A stretch of DNA of 11,311 bases, from the NCBI GenBank assembly GCA_003453735.1, contig DMNE01000237.1, forward strand, positions 9,581-20,891, read 5' to 3'. The translations under genes and the position numbers were made by a program. Each line of letters opens with the position of its first letter. The stretch's first letter is position 1. The notes under the pieces were generated by a model. The model had not been told where the DNA came from, did not search any database, and saw only the letters and a program-made list of their open reading frames with translations. This DNA is from Nitrospiraceae bacterium (GTDB lineage: Bacteria; Nitrospirota; Thermodesulfovibrionia; Thermodesulfovibrionales; UBA9159). Below are positions 1 to 7,047 of the stretch, one piece after another.

Positions 1-208
1 TCCTTATACAGTAACTCCGGCAACTGCGGAGGAAGAGCCTGCTGCATTGTTTAAGAAACATTGCTCGGCCTGTCACCCCAATGCCGCCAAGATTCCGAGA
101 GATACGAATATTATGAAGATACTGAGAGACCCTCCACCGTTTATGCCCCGATTTGACAAAGAGAAGTTATCAGATAGTGATGCAAGAAAAATCGAACATT
201 ATATATAG
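1..208 (+). CDS. Monohaem c-type cytochrome, C-terminal part (5' end outside window)
   Basis: The frame starting at base 2 is open from the window edge to a TAG at 206-208. It encodes the last 68 residues of a small class I cytochrome c. The haem attachment motif CSACH is at 62-76. A methionine in the context PPFMPRF (about 40 residues later) is the expected distal axial ligand. The ending, with acidic and lysine residues before a short helix (DSDARKIEHYI), matches the C-terminal helix of cytochrome c6/c553-like electron carriers. A Pro/Ala/Glu-rich stretch before the motif looks like a linker, so the missing upstream part could be a signal peptide or another domain. Such proteins carry electrons in the periplasm. 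No terminator is evident downstream. The family call is firm; the redox partner is unknown. Confidence 0.85.
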   Translation, partial: PYTVTPATAEEEPAALFKKHCSACHPNAAKIPRDTNIMKILRDPPPFMPRFDKEKLSDSDARKIEHYI

Positions 209-694
209 TCTATTAAGAAGAAATAACTGTGAAATCCTTTTCTGACAGTCGCGTTGCCTACGGTTTGCCATCGAGAAACTGGGCAGTCCAATTAATTTCG
301 CACGTCTTGGCAGAACTACAACTTTTTTACCGCGTATACGTTAGACTTGTCTTGAACAGCGGTCTGGCGCATCGCGGTGTTCATATCGGAATGCCCCGTC
401 AACACCCTCCGGATATTCTCGCCCCTGTCGATGAATTCCACTGTTTCACTCCAAAAGAATGACTCAGGATGTGCAGGCTCACCTTGACGTGCGCTTGTGG
501 ACCCAGACGCGGTAATCTCTGCCAGCAGGTTGAATAAAAAAAGGACACAGTTCCATCCGGATTCTTAAGCTCCGAGCAGGTATCCTCCCTGCATTTTTCA
601 ATGGTTTATTTTTTTGGGACTCGCAGCATTTATCATCGCTCTTGCGAGACTCACTGTCGGATCAGTCTTTGGTCAGCGCCGGTGAACAACGAGA
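209..694. other. Gene-free stretch with protein-like fragments
   Basis: No supported gene lies between the cytochrome stop and the pgk-like stop. Three weak coding-like tracts were seen. (1) A plus-strand frame at 229-462 (77 codons) lacks a Shine-Dalgarno site and any recognisable domain. (2) A minus-strand frame, stop to stop at 319-564 (82 codons), has ordinary-looking composition but no upstream ATG. (3) A plus-strand frame at 569-685 encodes a hydrophobic helix ending LTVGSVFGQRR, again with no ATG. An inverted repeat CTCGCA/TGCGAG lies near 620-652, but its T-run precedes it on the plus strand, so it is not a terminator in either direction. The stretch may be decayed coding DNA; no function is assigned. 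Confidence 0.5.
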
Positions 695-2014
695 TTACGT
701 CGTGGCCTGCATTTTCTGTTTTGACTCAACAAGGGCAAGAAGGGGCTTAAGACCGTAGGGGCTGCCCTGTTCTATGGCGGTTAATACCGTGCCTCCGCCG
801 GTGAAGAAATAATAGTTGGAATTATCGATGACCGAAAGATAGAGCCCGGGGCAGAGGCTCTTAAACTCCTGGAGAGTGTCTCCACCACCGTACATTTTCA
901 TCGCACCACTGTTGCTGTCAATGGTATGATCAAGTGCCTGAGACCCTGCCGTAAAGTGAGGAGTATATCCCATTACGGCATTTACAAATATGGTCTTTGC
1001 TGTCCTTATCGTCTCAGCAACAACGCTGTCTTCAAAAGAGCGGGGGTCGATGTCAAGGACATAGCCGTAGGAGTTTCCGGGTTTAAAATCCCTTACTGAG
1101 ACCGTCCTGTACTTACCTTCAATCCTGCCTTCCGGTGTATCAGACTCGACAATGTCCGGAAGCTCGATGATCTTTCTCCGCACCTTATCTTTTTCGACAA
1201 GTTCACGGGCAAGGGTTATATCATCCTCCAGCACACCCTTTATCCTGACGCCGTATTTGGCGCAAAGAAAAGTGTTATAGATCACTCCGCCGAGGATAAG
1301 GCGGTCGACCTTCTCATATATCGCATATAATGGTCTGATCTTGGTATCATATTTTGCTCCTGCAACCACTGCGAGAAAAGGCCCTTTCGGGTCGAGTACC
1401 CTGCCGAGGTTTGAAATCTCCTGCTGCATGAGAAAGCCAGCATAAGAAGGGAGAAAGTGTGTAATTTCGTAGGTAGAGGCATGGGGCTGCCATGAGCCAA
1501 AGGCGTCATTGACGTACAGATCAGCCAAGCCCGCAAGCTGCAAGGCAAAGTTCTTACTCAATTCGCCTGCACCCTCTTCTCCCTGGAACCACCTCGTATT
1601 CGGAAGGTAAATGCCGCAGATCTTCTTTCTCCTGAGTTCGCGGATGGCAAGGTTGATTGACGTATCAATGCCAACTATGCCTTTGTCCGGGTCAGCAAGA
1701 AATTTTGGGATATGAAACCTTGCATGAAGCTTCTGTTCGAGGTATTGCACAATGGGCTCAACGGATTCATCGGACCTGCAGAGTACCTTTCCCGTCTTTT
1801 TATCTTTCGGCCTGCCCACATGGGTCATCAGTATCGGCCGCCCTCCCCGTTCCACGATGTTAAAGAGGGTTCCAACGGTACGGTCAATTCTGAAGGGATC
1901 CCGTATCTCTCCCTTCTTGACAACATTATGGTCGAATCGGACAAGCACCACCTTGCCATTCAGGTCAGCGTCCTGAATCAATGGCAGTCCGGGATGTAAG
2001 GTATTCGTCTCCAT
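695..2014 (-). CDS. Divergent phosphoglycerate kinase-like protein
   Basis: The protein (439 aa) is related to phosphoglycerate kinase, the cytoplasmic enzyme of glycolysis, gluconeogenesis and the Calvin cycle that moves phosphate between 1,3-bisphosphoglycerate and ADP. PGK signatures occur in order: VRFDHN near 25-30, THVGRPK near 64-70, TRWFQGEEG near 140-148, VNDAFG near 168-173, AGAKYDTKI near 218-226, MYGGGDT near 374-380 and FTGGGT near 404-409. Several sites are unusual. The usual AHRAHAS segment reads SWQPHAS and loses an arginine, GGAK is AGAK, DIGP is DIDP, and WNGPMGVFE reads VNAVMGYTP. It is also longer than the common 390-415 aa. The start is the ATG at 2014 because GGAGGAG lies just upstream; an in-frame ATG at 2026 immediately precedes that site and lacks its own. 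It is the last gene of the leftward block, 150 bp after the GGDEF gene. The PGK fold is secure, normal PGK activity is not, so no symbol is given. Confidence 0.85.
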   Translation of the reverse strand: METNTLHPGLPLIQDADLNGKVVLVRFDHNVVKKGEIRDPFRIDRTVGTLFNIVERGGRPILMTHVGRPKDKKTGKVLCRSDESVEPIVQYLEQKLHARFHIPKFLADPDKGIVGIDTSINLAIRELRRKKICGIYLPNTRWFQGEEGAGELSKNFALQLAGLADLYVNDAFGSWQPHASTYEITHFLPSYAGFLMQQEISNLGRVLDPKGPFLAVVAGAKYDTKIRPLYAIYEKVDRLILGGVIYNTFLCAKYGVRIKGVLEDDITLARELVEKDKVRRKIIELPDIVESDTPEGRIEGKYRTVSVRDFKPGNSYGYVLDIDPRSFEDSVVAETIRTAKTIFVNAVMGYTPHFTAGSQALDHTIDSNSGAMKMYGGGDTLQEFKSLCPGLYLSVIDNSNYYFFTGGGTVLTAIEQGSPYGLKPLLALVESKQKMQATT

Positions 2015-2017
2015 GCA

Positions 2018-2024
2018 CTCCTCC
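2018..2024 (-). promoter_or_regulatory. Ribosome binding site that sets the pgk-like start
   Basis: The minus strand reads GGAGGAG, then TGC, then ATG at 2014. This is a near-perfect Shine-Dalgarno site. The upstream in-frame ATG at 2026 sits directly before it, so translation most likely begins at 2014. Confidence 0.75.
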
Positions 2025-2164
2025 ATTAGGTTTTACCAACAAACGGCTAATCGTTGCCTCGTTACTTCCCCGTCTGGAAATGGCACTGGAAATGGTAAAG
2101 CGAAGGACACGTCCCATAGATGACCCTATGAACGTGCGGGCCTCGACCTTCCCGTCACTTCCTT

Positions 2165-3184
2165 TCACAATAGCGTTTGGCTATCACGCAGCAATCCCTC
2201 ATGATAAAACTGATAGTTGTTCCGTCCCTGGTTTTTGACCCGGTACATTGCGGTATCTGCCCTCTTGAGAAGAGTCGCCGCATCGCTGGCATCAGCTGGA
2301 AAAAGGCTTATGCCGACACTAACACTGATAGAGCATTCGTGACCTCCCAAATGGAACGTCTCCGAAAGAGCATCGATAATCCGGTGGGCAATAAACGACG
2401 CCTCCTGTTCTTCGGCAATATGCACGAGAATAACGGTAAACTCGTCGCCACCCATGCGTGCCACTATATCTGATTTCCGAACGCAGATCAACAGCCTTTG
2501 CACAGCTTCCTTCAGCAGGAGGTCTCCCACGTCATGTCCCAAGGTATCATTGACAACCTTAAAGTTATCAAGGTCTAAATAGAGAAGAGCGAGCATATGT
2601 CTGTACCGCTTTGCTGATTCAAGAGATTGAGACAGACTGTCAAAGAACAATTTACGATTCGGAAGTTTCGTAAGCATATCGAAATGAGCAAGGTTTTTCA
2701 ATGCATCGATTTCCCTTTTGAGTATCTCGATTTTCTCCTCTGTCTCTTTCTGATAAACTGGGATGACCTCCTCCCTTAAGACCCTGTTGTTCTCCCTTAT
2801 CTCAGCATAGATTTTGTGGTCGCGCATCATCTTGTGAAACCGAGCCGAAAATTCGGCAAGCGTGAAGGGCTTTGTTATAAAATCACGAACGCCAGCGTCA
2901 ATGGCATCTTCTTCGGAATATTCCTTGGCGAATCCAGTCATTGCCATAATCGAAAGCCAAGGGTATCGTTTTAACAGCTCTCTCGTAAGAGTAATGCCGT
3001 CCATCCGGGGCATTTTTACATCACTGATTATCGCATCGAAGACAGACCTACTGGCTTTATCGAGGGCTTCAATGCCGTCCGATGCCGTTTCACAGGCATA
3101 CCCCCTTGAAGTAAGAAACACAGAGAGAACGTCTTTTATCCCGTTATCGTCATCAACAATGAGAATTCTATATGGCGATTCCAT
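2165..3184 (-). CDS. Response regulator with GGDEF domain (diguanylate cyclase)
   Basis: This 339-aa cytoplasmic protein has an N-terminal receiver domain (about 5-120), a charged helical linker (about 120-165, probably coiled coil) and a C-terminal GGDEF domain (about 166-330). In the receiver, the acidic pocket is D11-D13, the phospho-acceptor D55 (ISDVKMPRMDG), the switch threonine T83 and the lysine K105 (TKPF). The cyclase has DMLTKLPNR near 169-177 and an intact active-site GGDEF at 245-249. RKSD at 236-239 is five residues before it and matches the inhibitory c-di-GMP I-site. The expected reaction is two GTP to c-di-GMP, switched by phosphorylation and held back by product. It lies 63 bp after the hybrid kinase in the same direction, so that kinase is its likely phosphodonor. 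AAGGAGT precedes the ATG at a slightly long spacing. Confidence 0.95.
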   Translation of the reverse strand: MESPYRILIVDDDNGIKDVLSVFLTSRGYACETASDGIEALDKASRSVFDAIISDVKMPRMDGITLTRELLKRYPWLSIMAMTGFAKEYSEEDAIDAGVRDFITKPFTLAEFSARFHKMMRDHKIYAEIRENNRVLREEVIPVYQKETEEKIEILKREIDALKNLAHFDMLTKLPNRKLFFDSLSQSLESAKRYRHMLALLYLDLDNFKVVNDTLGHDVGDLLLKEAVQRLLICVRKSDIVARMGGDEFTVILVHIAEEQEASFIAHRIIDALSETFHLGGHECSISVSVGISLFPADASDAATLLKRADTAMYRVKNQGRNNYQFYHEGLLRDSQTLL

Positions 3185-3247
3185 ACCCTGCGTGACTCCT
3201 TTCTTTCAGAATTATCGTAAGGGTTCCCGTGTCTGTCTGTCAGAGGG

Positions 3248-5644
3248 TCAGCCCTTGACTATCTCCTTCACCTTTTCCTCCAGTGCAGCTCTTAGATAGG
3301 GTTTCTGGATAAAGCCCTCTGGACTGATCGGTCCCAATTCTTCGAGCGCAGTCCCTTCGTCATAGCCACTCGAGATGAGCACCTTCAGGTTGGGTTCAAG
3401 CGACTTCAACTCAGCGAAGAGTTTTTTGCCATTCATATCAGGCAACTGGATATCCAGTATCGCCATCTTTATCGAGCTTCTTTGCCTTCTGAATATATCA
3501 AGTCCCTCTTTCGCATTGGCGGCCAAGACAACGGCATACCCCATTTTCGTCAACATCGTCTCTAGCAACAGAAGTATCTGTGGCTCATCGTCGATAACGA
3601 GGATTTTCTCTGCAAACGGCTTTCCCCGCTGTTTTCGTGTGACCTCTTCTTCCTTTGCTCTGGGGAGATAAAGATGAAATATCGTGCCCTTTCCGAGGTC
3701 GCCCTCTACAGAGATACAGCCGTTGTCTTTCTGAAGAATTCCAGCTACTGCCGGCAGGCCAAGTCCGCGACCGAGAAACTTTGTTGTGAAGAAAGGTTCA
3801 AAAATCTTACTCCGTAGTTCCTCTGCAATCCCTGGTCCCGTGTCAGCTATACGGATATGAACATATTGGCCTTCCTGGTGTTCATGGTTAAAGGGATAGC
3901 ATTCCCACGCTTTCTCCTTGACCGTATTCTCCGCATAAACAGTCAGGCACCCACCGCTTCTCTCCATCGCTTCAAATGCATTGGTGAACAGATTGATGAA
4001 CACCTGATCCATCTGAGGGGGGTCGACAAAGACAGGCCAAAGTCCTTCAGCGAGATCTAACTCAACCTCGATCTCTCGGGCCTTGCCCTTATGGGTGAGA
4101 TTCAGGGCTCGCTTGATTGCATCATTGAGGGAGACGATTTCCGGCTGGTGCATACCGCTTTTCGCGTAAGCTAATAGCTGTTTCGTAAGATCGGCCATAC
4201 GCTTAGATGCGGTCACGATATTTTCAGTTTGTGCATATTCCTTCTCTAATGGCTGGAATCCCATCTGGAGCAGCTCAGCGTTTCCAAGGACAGCCATAAG
4301 GAGATTGTTGAAGTCATGGGCGATGCCGCCTGCAAGGGTAAGGATGGACTCTTCTTTCTGTTGGCGATATAAACGCTCATCGAGTCTTTTTCTTTCTTCT
4401 TCAAGAATCATTTTATTGGTAACATCCCTGCAGACCTCTACGACCCGAGTCACCTCTCCCTTTTCATTGAATATCGGTGACGCATGGATTTCAAAGATCG
4501 CCCCAACACCATCTTTGTTCAGGTGTGTGTGGGTGACGGTAACAGGCTGCCCTGTCTTGAAGATTGCGGTATGAGGACAGTTCAGTTCTATCCCCCTGCA
4601 GGGCTCTTCGCTGCCATGACAGAGTTGATAACAGAAACACGGGTCCGTCATAGGCCTATCGCCAAGTGAAAACTGCCTCGCGGCCCTGTTCATCAACTTC
4701 ACCTGGCGATCGGAATCAATCACTATGATAGAGTCGCCGACTCCATCAATGATAGACTGGAGAAAGACGCGGGCGTCCTCCAGCTGCTTCTCTACATGCT
4801 TGCGCCTGGTAATATCCCGGTCAATTCCCCGGTAACCGAGAAAGGTGCCGTCAGCATCGAAGAAAGGCGCCCCGCTCGTCTCCAGGGTAACCAACTGCCC
4901 ATTCTTGGCCAGATTAACATTCTCCAGTCTTTCTAAAGGCCTGCCTTCACCGAAGGTGATGGACACTTCGCTCTGTACCCTCTGTGCCTCCTCTTCGGGC
5001 ATAAATTCAAAGGGAGTTCGTCCGATGATCTCTTCAGGTTCATACCCCAATATCTGTTTGACATTGGGGCTTGAGTAAGTATAGCGGAAGTCGGCATCAA
5101 CCTCCCAAAACCAGTCAGAAGAACTCTCGATAAGGCGACGGAACTTGTCTTCGCTTTCCTGCAGTGCCTCTTCAGCGTGTTTATGCTCGGTGATGTCACG
5201 GGCAACATGAACTAAGCCGGTCACAAACCCTCCGTTATCCCGAATTGGTGTGAAGGTAACGAGATAGTAACCGCCCAGGTTCTCTAGGTACATTTCAACA
5301 GTTCGCTCTTGTCCATCCGCCATCACCTGATCATGAGGGCAAACTGGGCATGGCTCTTCCCTATTACAAACATATTTATAACAAAGAGATCCGACCAATT
5401 CTTTCGGTGACAGGCCGAATTTGTCTGCCAAGGCTTTATTAACTCTTACAAACTTATACTGGTTATCGATCATTGCCACCAGATCCTGCATAGCATCAAT
5501 CGTCAACTCCAACTCTTGTTTGGCACGAAGAATATTTTCTTCCAACGGTTCCCGTTCCTGTTTCGGCGCCAATTCTGCAAGCGACTCACGAAGTTTCACC
5601 GTCTCACAGATTGACTCTCCCTTTATTTTCCTTTCTTCACCCAT
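3248..5644 (-). CDS. Soluble PAS-PAS-PAS hybrid histidine kinase with C-terminal receiver
   Basis: This 798-aa sensor kinase has no transmembrane segment or signal peptide. Order: short coiled N-terminus, PAS1 (about 45-150), PAS2 (about 165-275), PAS3 (about 290-405), a dimerisation domain with phospho-acceptor H443 in GGIAHDFNNLL, an HATPase domain with N-box (NLFTNAFEAM), G1 (DTGPGI) and GRGLGL boxes, and a receiver with DDE near 685 and phospho-acceptor D731 (LDIQLPDMNG). PAS1 and PAS3 each hold a cluster of cysteines: C88, C93, C99, C102 and C336, C338, C342, C349, C356. The attached receiver implies a phosphorelay, probably with the GGDEF regulator next door. A longer GTG start at 5671 is open but overlaps the upstream gene. 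ATG 5644 is preferred because GAGAAGGG stands four bases before it, overlapping the upstream stop, which suggests translational coupling. The signal sensed is unknown. Confidence 0.93.
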   Translation of the reverse strand: MGEERKIKGESICETVKLRESLAELAPKQEREPLEENILRAKQELELTIDAMQDLVAMIDNQYKFVRVNKALADKFGLSPKELVGSLCYKYVCNREEPCPVCPHDQVMADGQERTVEMYLENLGGYYLVTFTPIRDNGGFVTGLVHVARDITEHKHAEEALQESEDKFRRLIESSSDWFWEVDADFRYTYSSPNVKQILGYEPEEIIGRTPFEFMPEEEAQRVQSEVSITFGEGRPLERLENVNLAKNGQLVTLETSGAPFFDADGTFLGYRGIDRDITRRKHVEKQLEDARVFLQSIIDGVGDSIIVIDSDRQVKLMNRAARQFSLGDRPMTDPCFCYQLCHGSEEPCRGIELNCPHTAIFKTGQPVTVTHTHLNKDGVGAIFEIHASPIFNEKGEVTRVVEVCRDVTNKMILEEERKRLDERLYRQQKEESILTLAGGIAHDFNNLLMAVLGNAELLQMGFQPLEKEYAQTENIVTASKRMADLTKQLLAYAKSGMHQPEIVSLNDAIKRALNLTHKGKAREIEVELDLAEGLWPVFVDPPQMDQVFINLFTNAFEAMERSGGCLTVYAENTVKEKAWECYPFNHEHQEGQYVHIRIADTGPGIAEELRSKIFEPFFTTKFLGRGLGLPAVAGILQKDNGCISVEGDLGKGTIFHLYLPRAKEEEVTRKQRGKPFAEKILVIDDEPQILLLLETMLTKMGYAVVLAANAKEGLDIFRRQRSSIKMAILDIQLPDMNGKKLFAELKSLEPNLKVLISSGYDEGTALEELGPISPEGFIQKPYLRAALEEKVKEIVKG

Positions 5645-5655
5645 AACGCCCTTCT

Positions 5656-6228
5656 CTAATATCCACAGCACCCAGCTATTTTTCTAAATGCATCTGCTTT
5701 CCCCTGATTCCCGGTTCGCCAAATCAATAGCTTTTTCATGACCTCAATAGCCCTGCGGTAAGTTTTCCGGTCGACGAAAACGGTGTTCCATCTTTGCCTC
5801 CATGTGCAAAGCTCAACCGCGTGGGTCCCAATAACTCGGAGGGTTCCTGTAACATCCTGCTTGCATAGAGAAGAGTCCATCGAATACCTCTCCGCAAACA
5901 TACAGATGTGCTGGAGGGTCTTCCAGGATGACACGACCTTCCCTTCAGCAACAAAGAGACCAAGTTCAGACTCCCTCTCCCCTATGCACTCCTTCAAGGC
6001 GCCGGCAACCGTTGTCGCAACCCCGCCTGAATGCCAGCCAAAGGCGGGCACGTAGCTCAATGCCTGAAACCAGTAAGGGTCGGACAGTCTTTTGAGAAAA
6101 GCCATTGATCCAAATTCAGCCACAAAAGCAGGAGCAATCGCACCGGCGAGTGCAGCCATCCTGGCGAAAAGCCATTTCGATGCCTTTCCCCAACGGATCG
6201 GGAGCGTTGTAATACCCATTCGCTGCAT
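5656..6228 (-). pseudogene. DUF763-family gene with internal deletion and frame changes
   Basis: The open frame (190 codons) starts as a typical DUF763 protein: MQRMGITTLPIRWGKASKWLF, then FLKRLSDPYWFQALSYV, WHSGGVATTVAGALKE and GLFVAEGK. Family members, as I recall them, are roughly 350-420 aa. Here similarity stops near residue 115-120. The expected long middle part, including the helix-hairpin-helix region, is missing. The conserved C-terminal segment FAHGGKDGTPF is present but in a different frame (5778-5810), as is YASRM (5853-5867). The reading then returns to the original frame for VDRKTYRRAIEVMKK (about 5732-5773). This pattern means a deletion of very roughly 200 codons plus two frame changes. 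DUF763 function is not established. The remaining frame ends 11 bp before the kinase gene and may now serve mainly as its leader. Assembly error is a weaker alternative. Confidence 0.8.
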
Positions 6229-6234
6229 AATTTA

Positions 6235-6263
6235 ATTATATCTAGAGTAATTCCGATAAGCAA
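6235..6263 (-). promoter_or_regulatory. Sigma70-like promoter for the leftward block
   Basis: The minus strand reads TTGCTT (6258-6263), a 17-bp spacer, then a consensus TATAAT (6235-6240). The DUF763 ATG begins seven bases after the -10 box, so transcription should start at or beside the ATG. No Shine-Dalgarno site is present. This is the best promoter for the relic, kinase and GGDEF genes, and possibly pgk-like. Confidence 0.65.
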
Positions 6264-6423
6264 TAAAAATAAAAATAATAAACCAATAGTAAAATCAAAA
6301 AATCACCGGCAGGGGGGAAGTTGATGGTATTCCGAAAAAAAGATGCCCGGCTATGCTCTTGCGAGGTCCGCATACATCCTGCAGCCGCTAAACTACTGAG
6401 GCAGATATGGCGGGTCTCCTTTT

Positions 6424-6458
6424 AGCAACGGCGCTTACTCCACGTGGTTGCTCAGCGC
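6424..6458 (+). repeat. Two interleaved inverted repeats (alternative hairpins)
   Basis: AGCAAC (6424-6429) pairs with GTTGCT (6447-6452). GCGCT (6431-6435) pairs with AGCGC (6454-6458). The arms interleave as A-B-A'-B', so the two stems compete or form a strained pseudoknot: the link between A' and B' is one base. No role is known. Confidence 0.4.
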
Positions 6459-6600
6459 ATTGCGTGATTGTCTGAGGGCATCCAATGCTAGACTACTCTG
6501 CAAAGACTGATTGGTTCGCGCATGCCTCAAGCCCCATGGTGTATACTGAGTGTCGTTTCAGTGTACCGACAATTCCTTTTTCGCTTCTTCTGAGTTGTCT

Positions 6601-6629
6601 TTGTTATCGTTATCGACTGATCATATTAT
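6601..6629 (+). promoter_or_regulatory. Candidate rightward promoter, distal
   Basis: TTGTTA (6601-6606), a 17-bp spacer and TATTAT (6624-6629) resemble a sigma70-type promoter directed toward fhs. It would give a leader of roughly 410 bases. The sequence is locally A/T-rich, so chance is possible. Confidence 0.35.
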
Positions 6630-6761
6630 ATAGGAGAGGTATATATTTGTATATCATGGACACCTAACTCCACACTGGCATTCTGCCCAGGATGGAGACT
6701 GCGGCGACTATGTGTGTTCAAGCGTCTGGACCCCCACTCAGTATTTTCTTTAAAAAAGGTC

Positions 6762-6790
6762 TTGCAAAAAGACATCTCTTGAAATATAGT
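6762..6790 (+). promoter_or_regulatory. Candidate rightward promoter for fhs, proximal
   Basis: TTGCAA (6762-6767), a 17-bp spacer and TATAGT (6785-6790) form a good sigma70-like match. The implied leader is about 250 bases, long enough for regulation. A small inverted repeat GTCTT/AAGAC (6759-6773) covers the -35 box. Confidence 0.45.
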
Positions 6791-6986
6791 AAATGGCGTT
6801 CGTGGTATTGCGGTTAGTTCTGTTGTATCGATGTATGGGTTCTGACGGATTCTTGCTCATAGCAAAGATCTGAAACGGATGCACAAAAGGTTTGAATGCC
6901 TTGACAAGGGTGCCTTTTTAGAAGCTCTGTAACCTTCAGAGGCGTTCTGTGATCGTGATAACGCACGCTTTCTTTGCATACTAAAA

Positions 6987-7002
6987 GCAGGCCAAAGCCT
7001 GC
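6987..7002 (+). other. Short hairpin in the fhs leader
   Basis: GCAGGC, loop CAAA, GCCTGC form a perfect six-pair stem 45 bases before the fhs ATG. No T-run follows, so it is not a terminator. It could stabilise the leader or be incidental. Confidence 0.4.
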
Positions 7003-7032
7003 CACAACCATACGGTAATCATTACAAGGAAA

Positions 7033-7039
7033 AAGGAGG
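7033..7039 (+). promoter_or_regulatory. Strong ribosome binding site of fhs
   Basis: A full AAGGAGG lies eight bases before the fhs ATG at 7048. It fixes the start and suggests efficient translation. Confidence 0.85.
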
Positions 7040-7047
7040 TTTCAAAA

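Larger units (their letters stand above)
6229..7047. other. Long intergenic region between divergent transcription units
   Basis: These 819 bases separate the leftward signalling block from fhs. Near 6258-6300 is an A/T-rich tract upstream of the leftward promoter. Bases 6424-6458 hold two overlapping inverted repeats. Rightward promoter candidates sit at 6601-6629 and 6762-6790, and a hairpin at 6987-7002. A frame at 6485-6667 (60 codons) has neither ribosome site nor recognisable domain. I could not match any part to a riboswitch family I know (c-di-GMP, THF, SAM, cobalamin), nor to a tRNA. Confidence 0.55.

Noticed and set aside
229..462. 77-codon plus-strand frame after the cytochrome gene
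   Set aside because: No ribosome site, no recognisable domain, and the opposite strand in the same place looks equally protein-like. Mentioned only as part of the gene-free stretch.
618..652. Inverted repeat CTCGCA/TGCGAG near a T-run, as a possible terminator
   Set aside because: The T-run precedes the stem on the plus strand, and an A-run follows it on the minus strand, so it has the wrong order for a terminator in either direction.
1965..2168. 67-codon minus-strand frame with a GTG start overlapping the GGDEF gene stop
   Set aside because: The GTGA overlap suggests coupling, but the frame runs about 50 bases into the well-supported pgk-like gene, has no recognisable domain and lacks a ribosome site.
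5645..5671. Longer GTG start for the histidine kinase (nine extra residues)
   Set aside because: It overlaps the upstream frame, while the ATG at 5644 has a well-spaced GAGAAGGG.
6340..6460. Possible c-di-GMP (GEMM) or other known riboswitch upstream of fhs
   Set aside because: I looked because a diguanylate cyclase gene is nearby, but the conserved GEMM core bases are absent and no other family consensus I know fits. A covariance-model search against Rfam would settle it.
6485..6667. 60-codon plus-strand frame in the fhs upstream spacer
   Set aside because: No start signals or domain; it spans a promoter-like A/T-rich segment.
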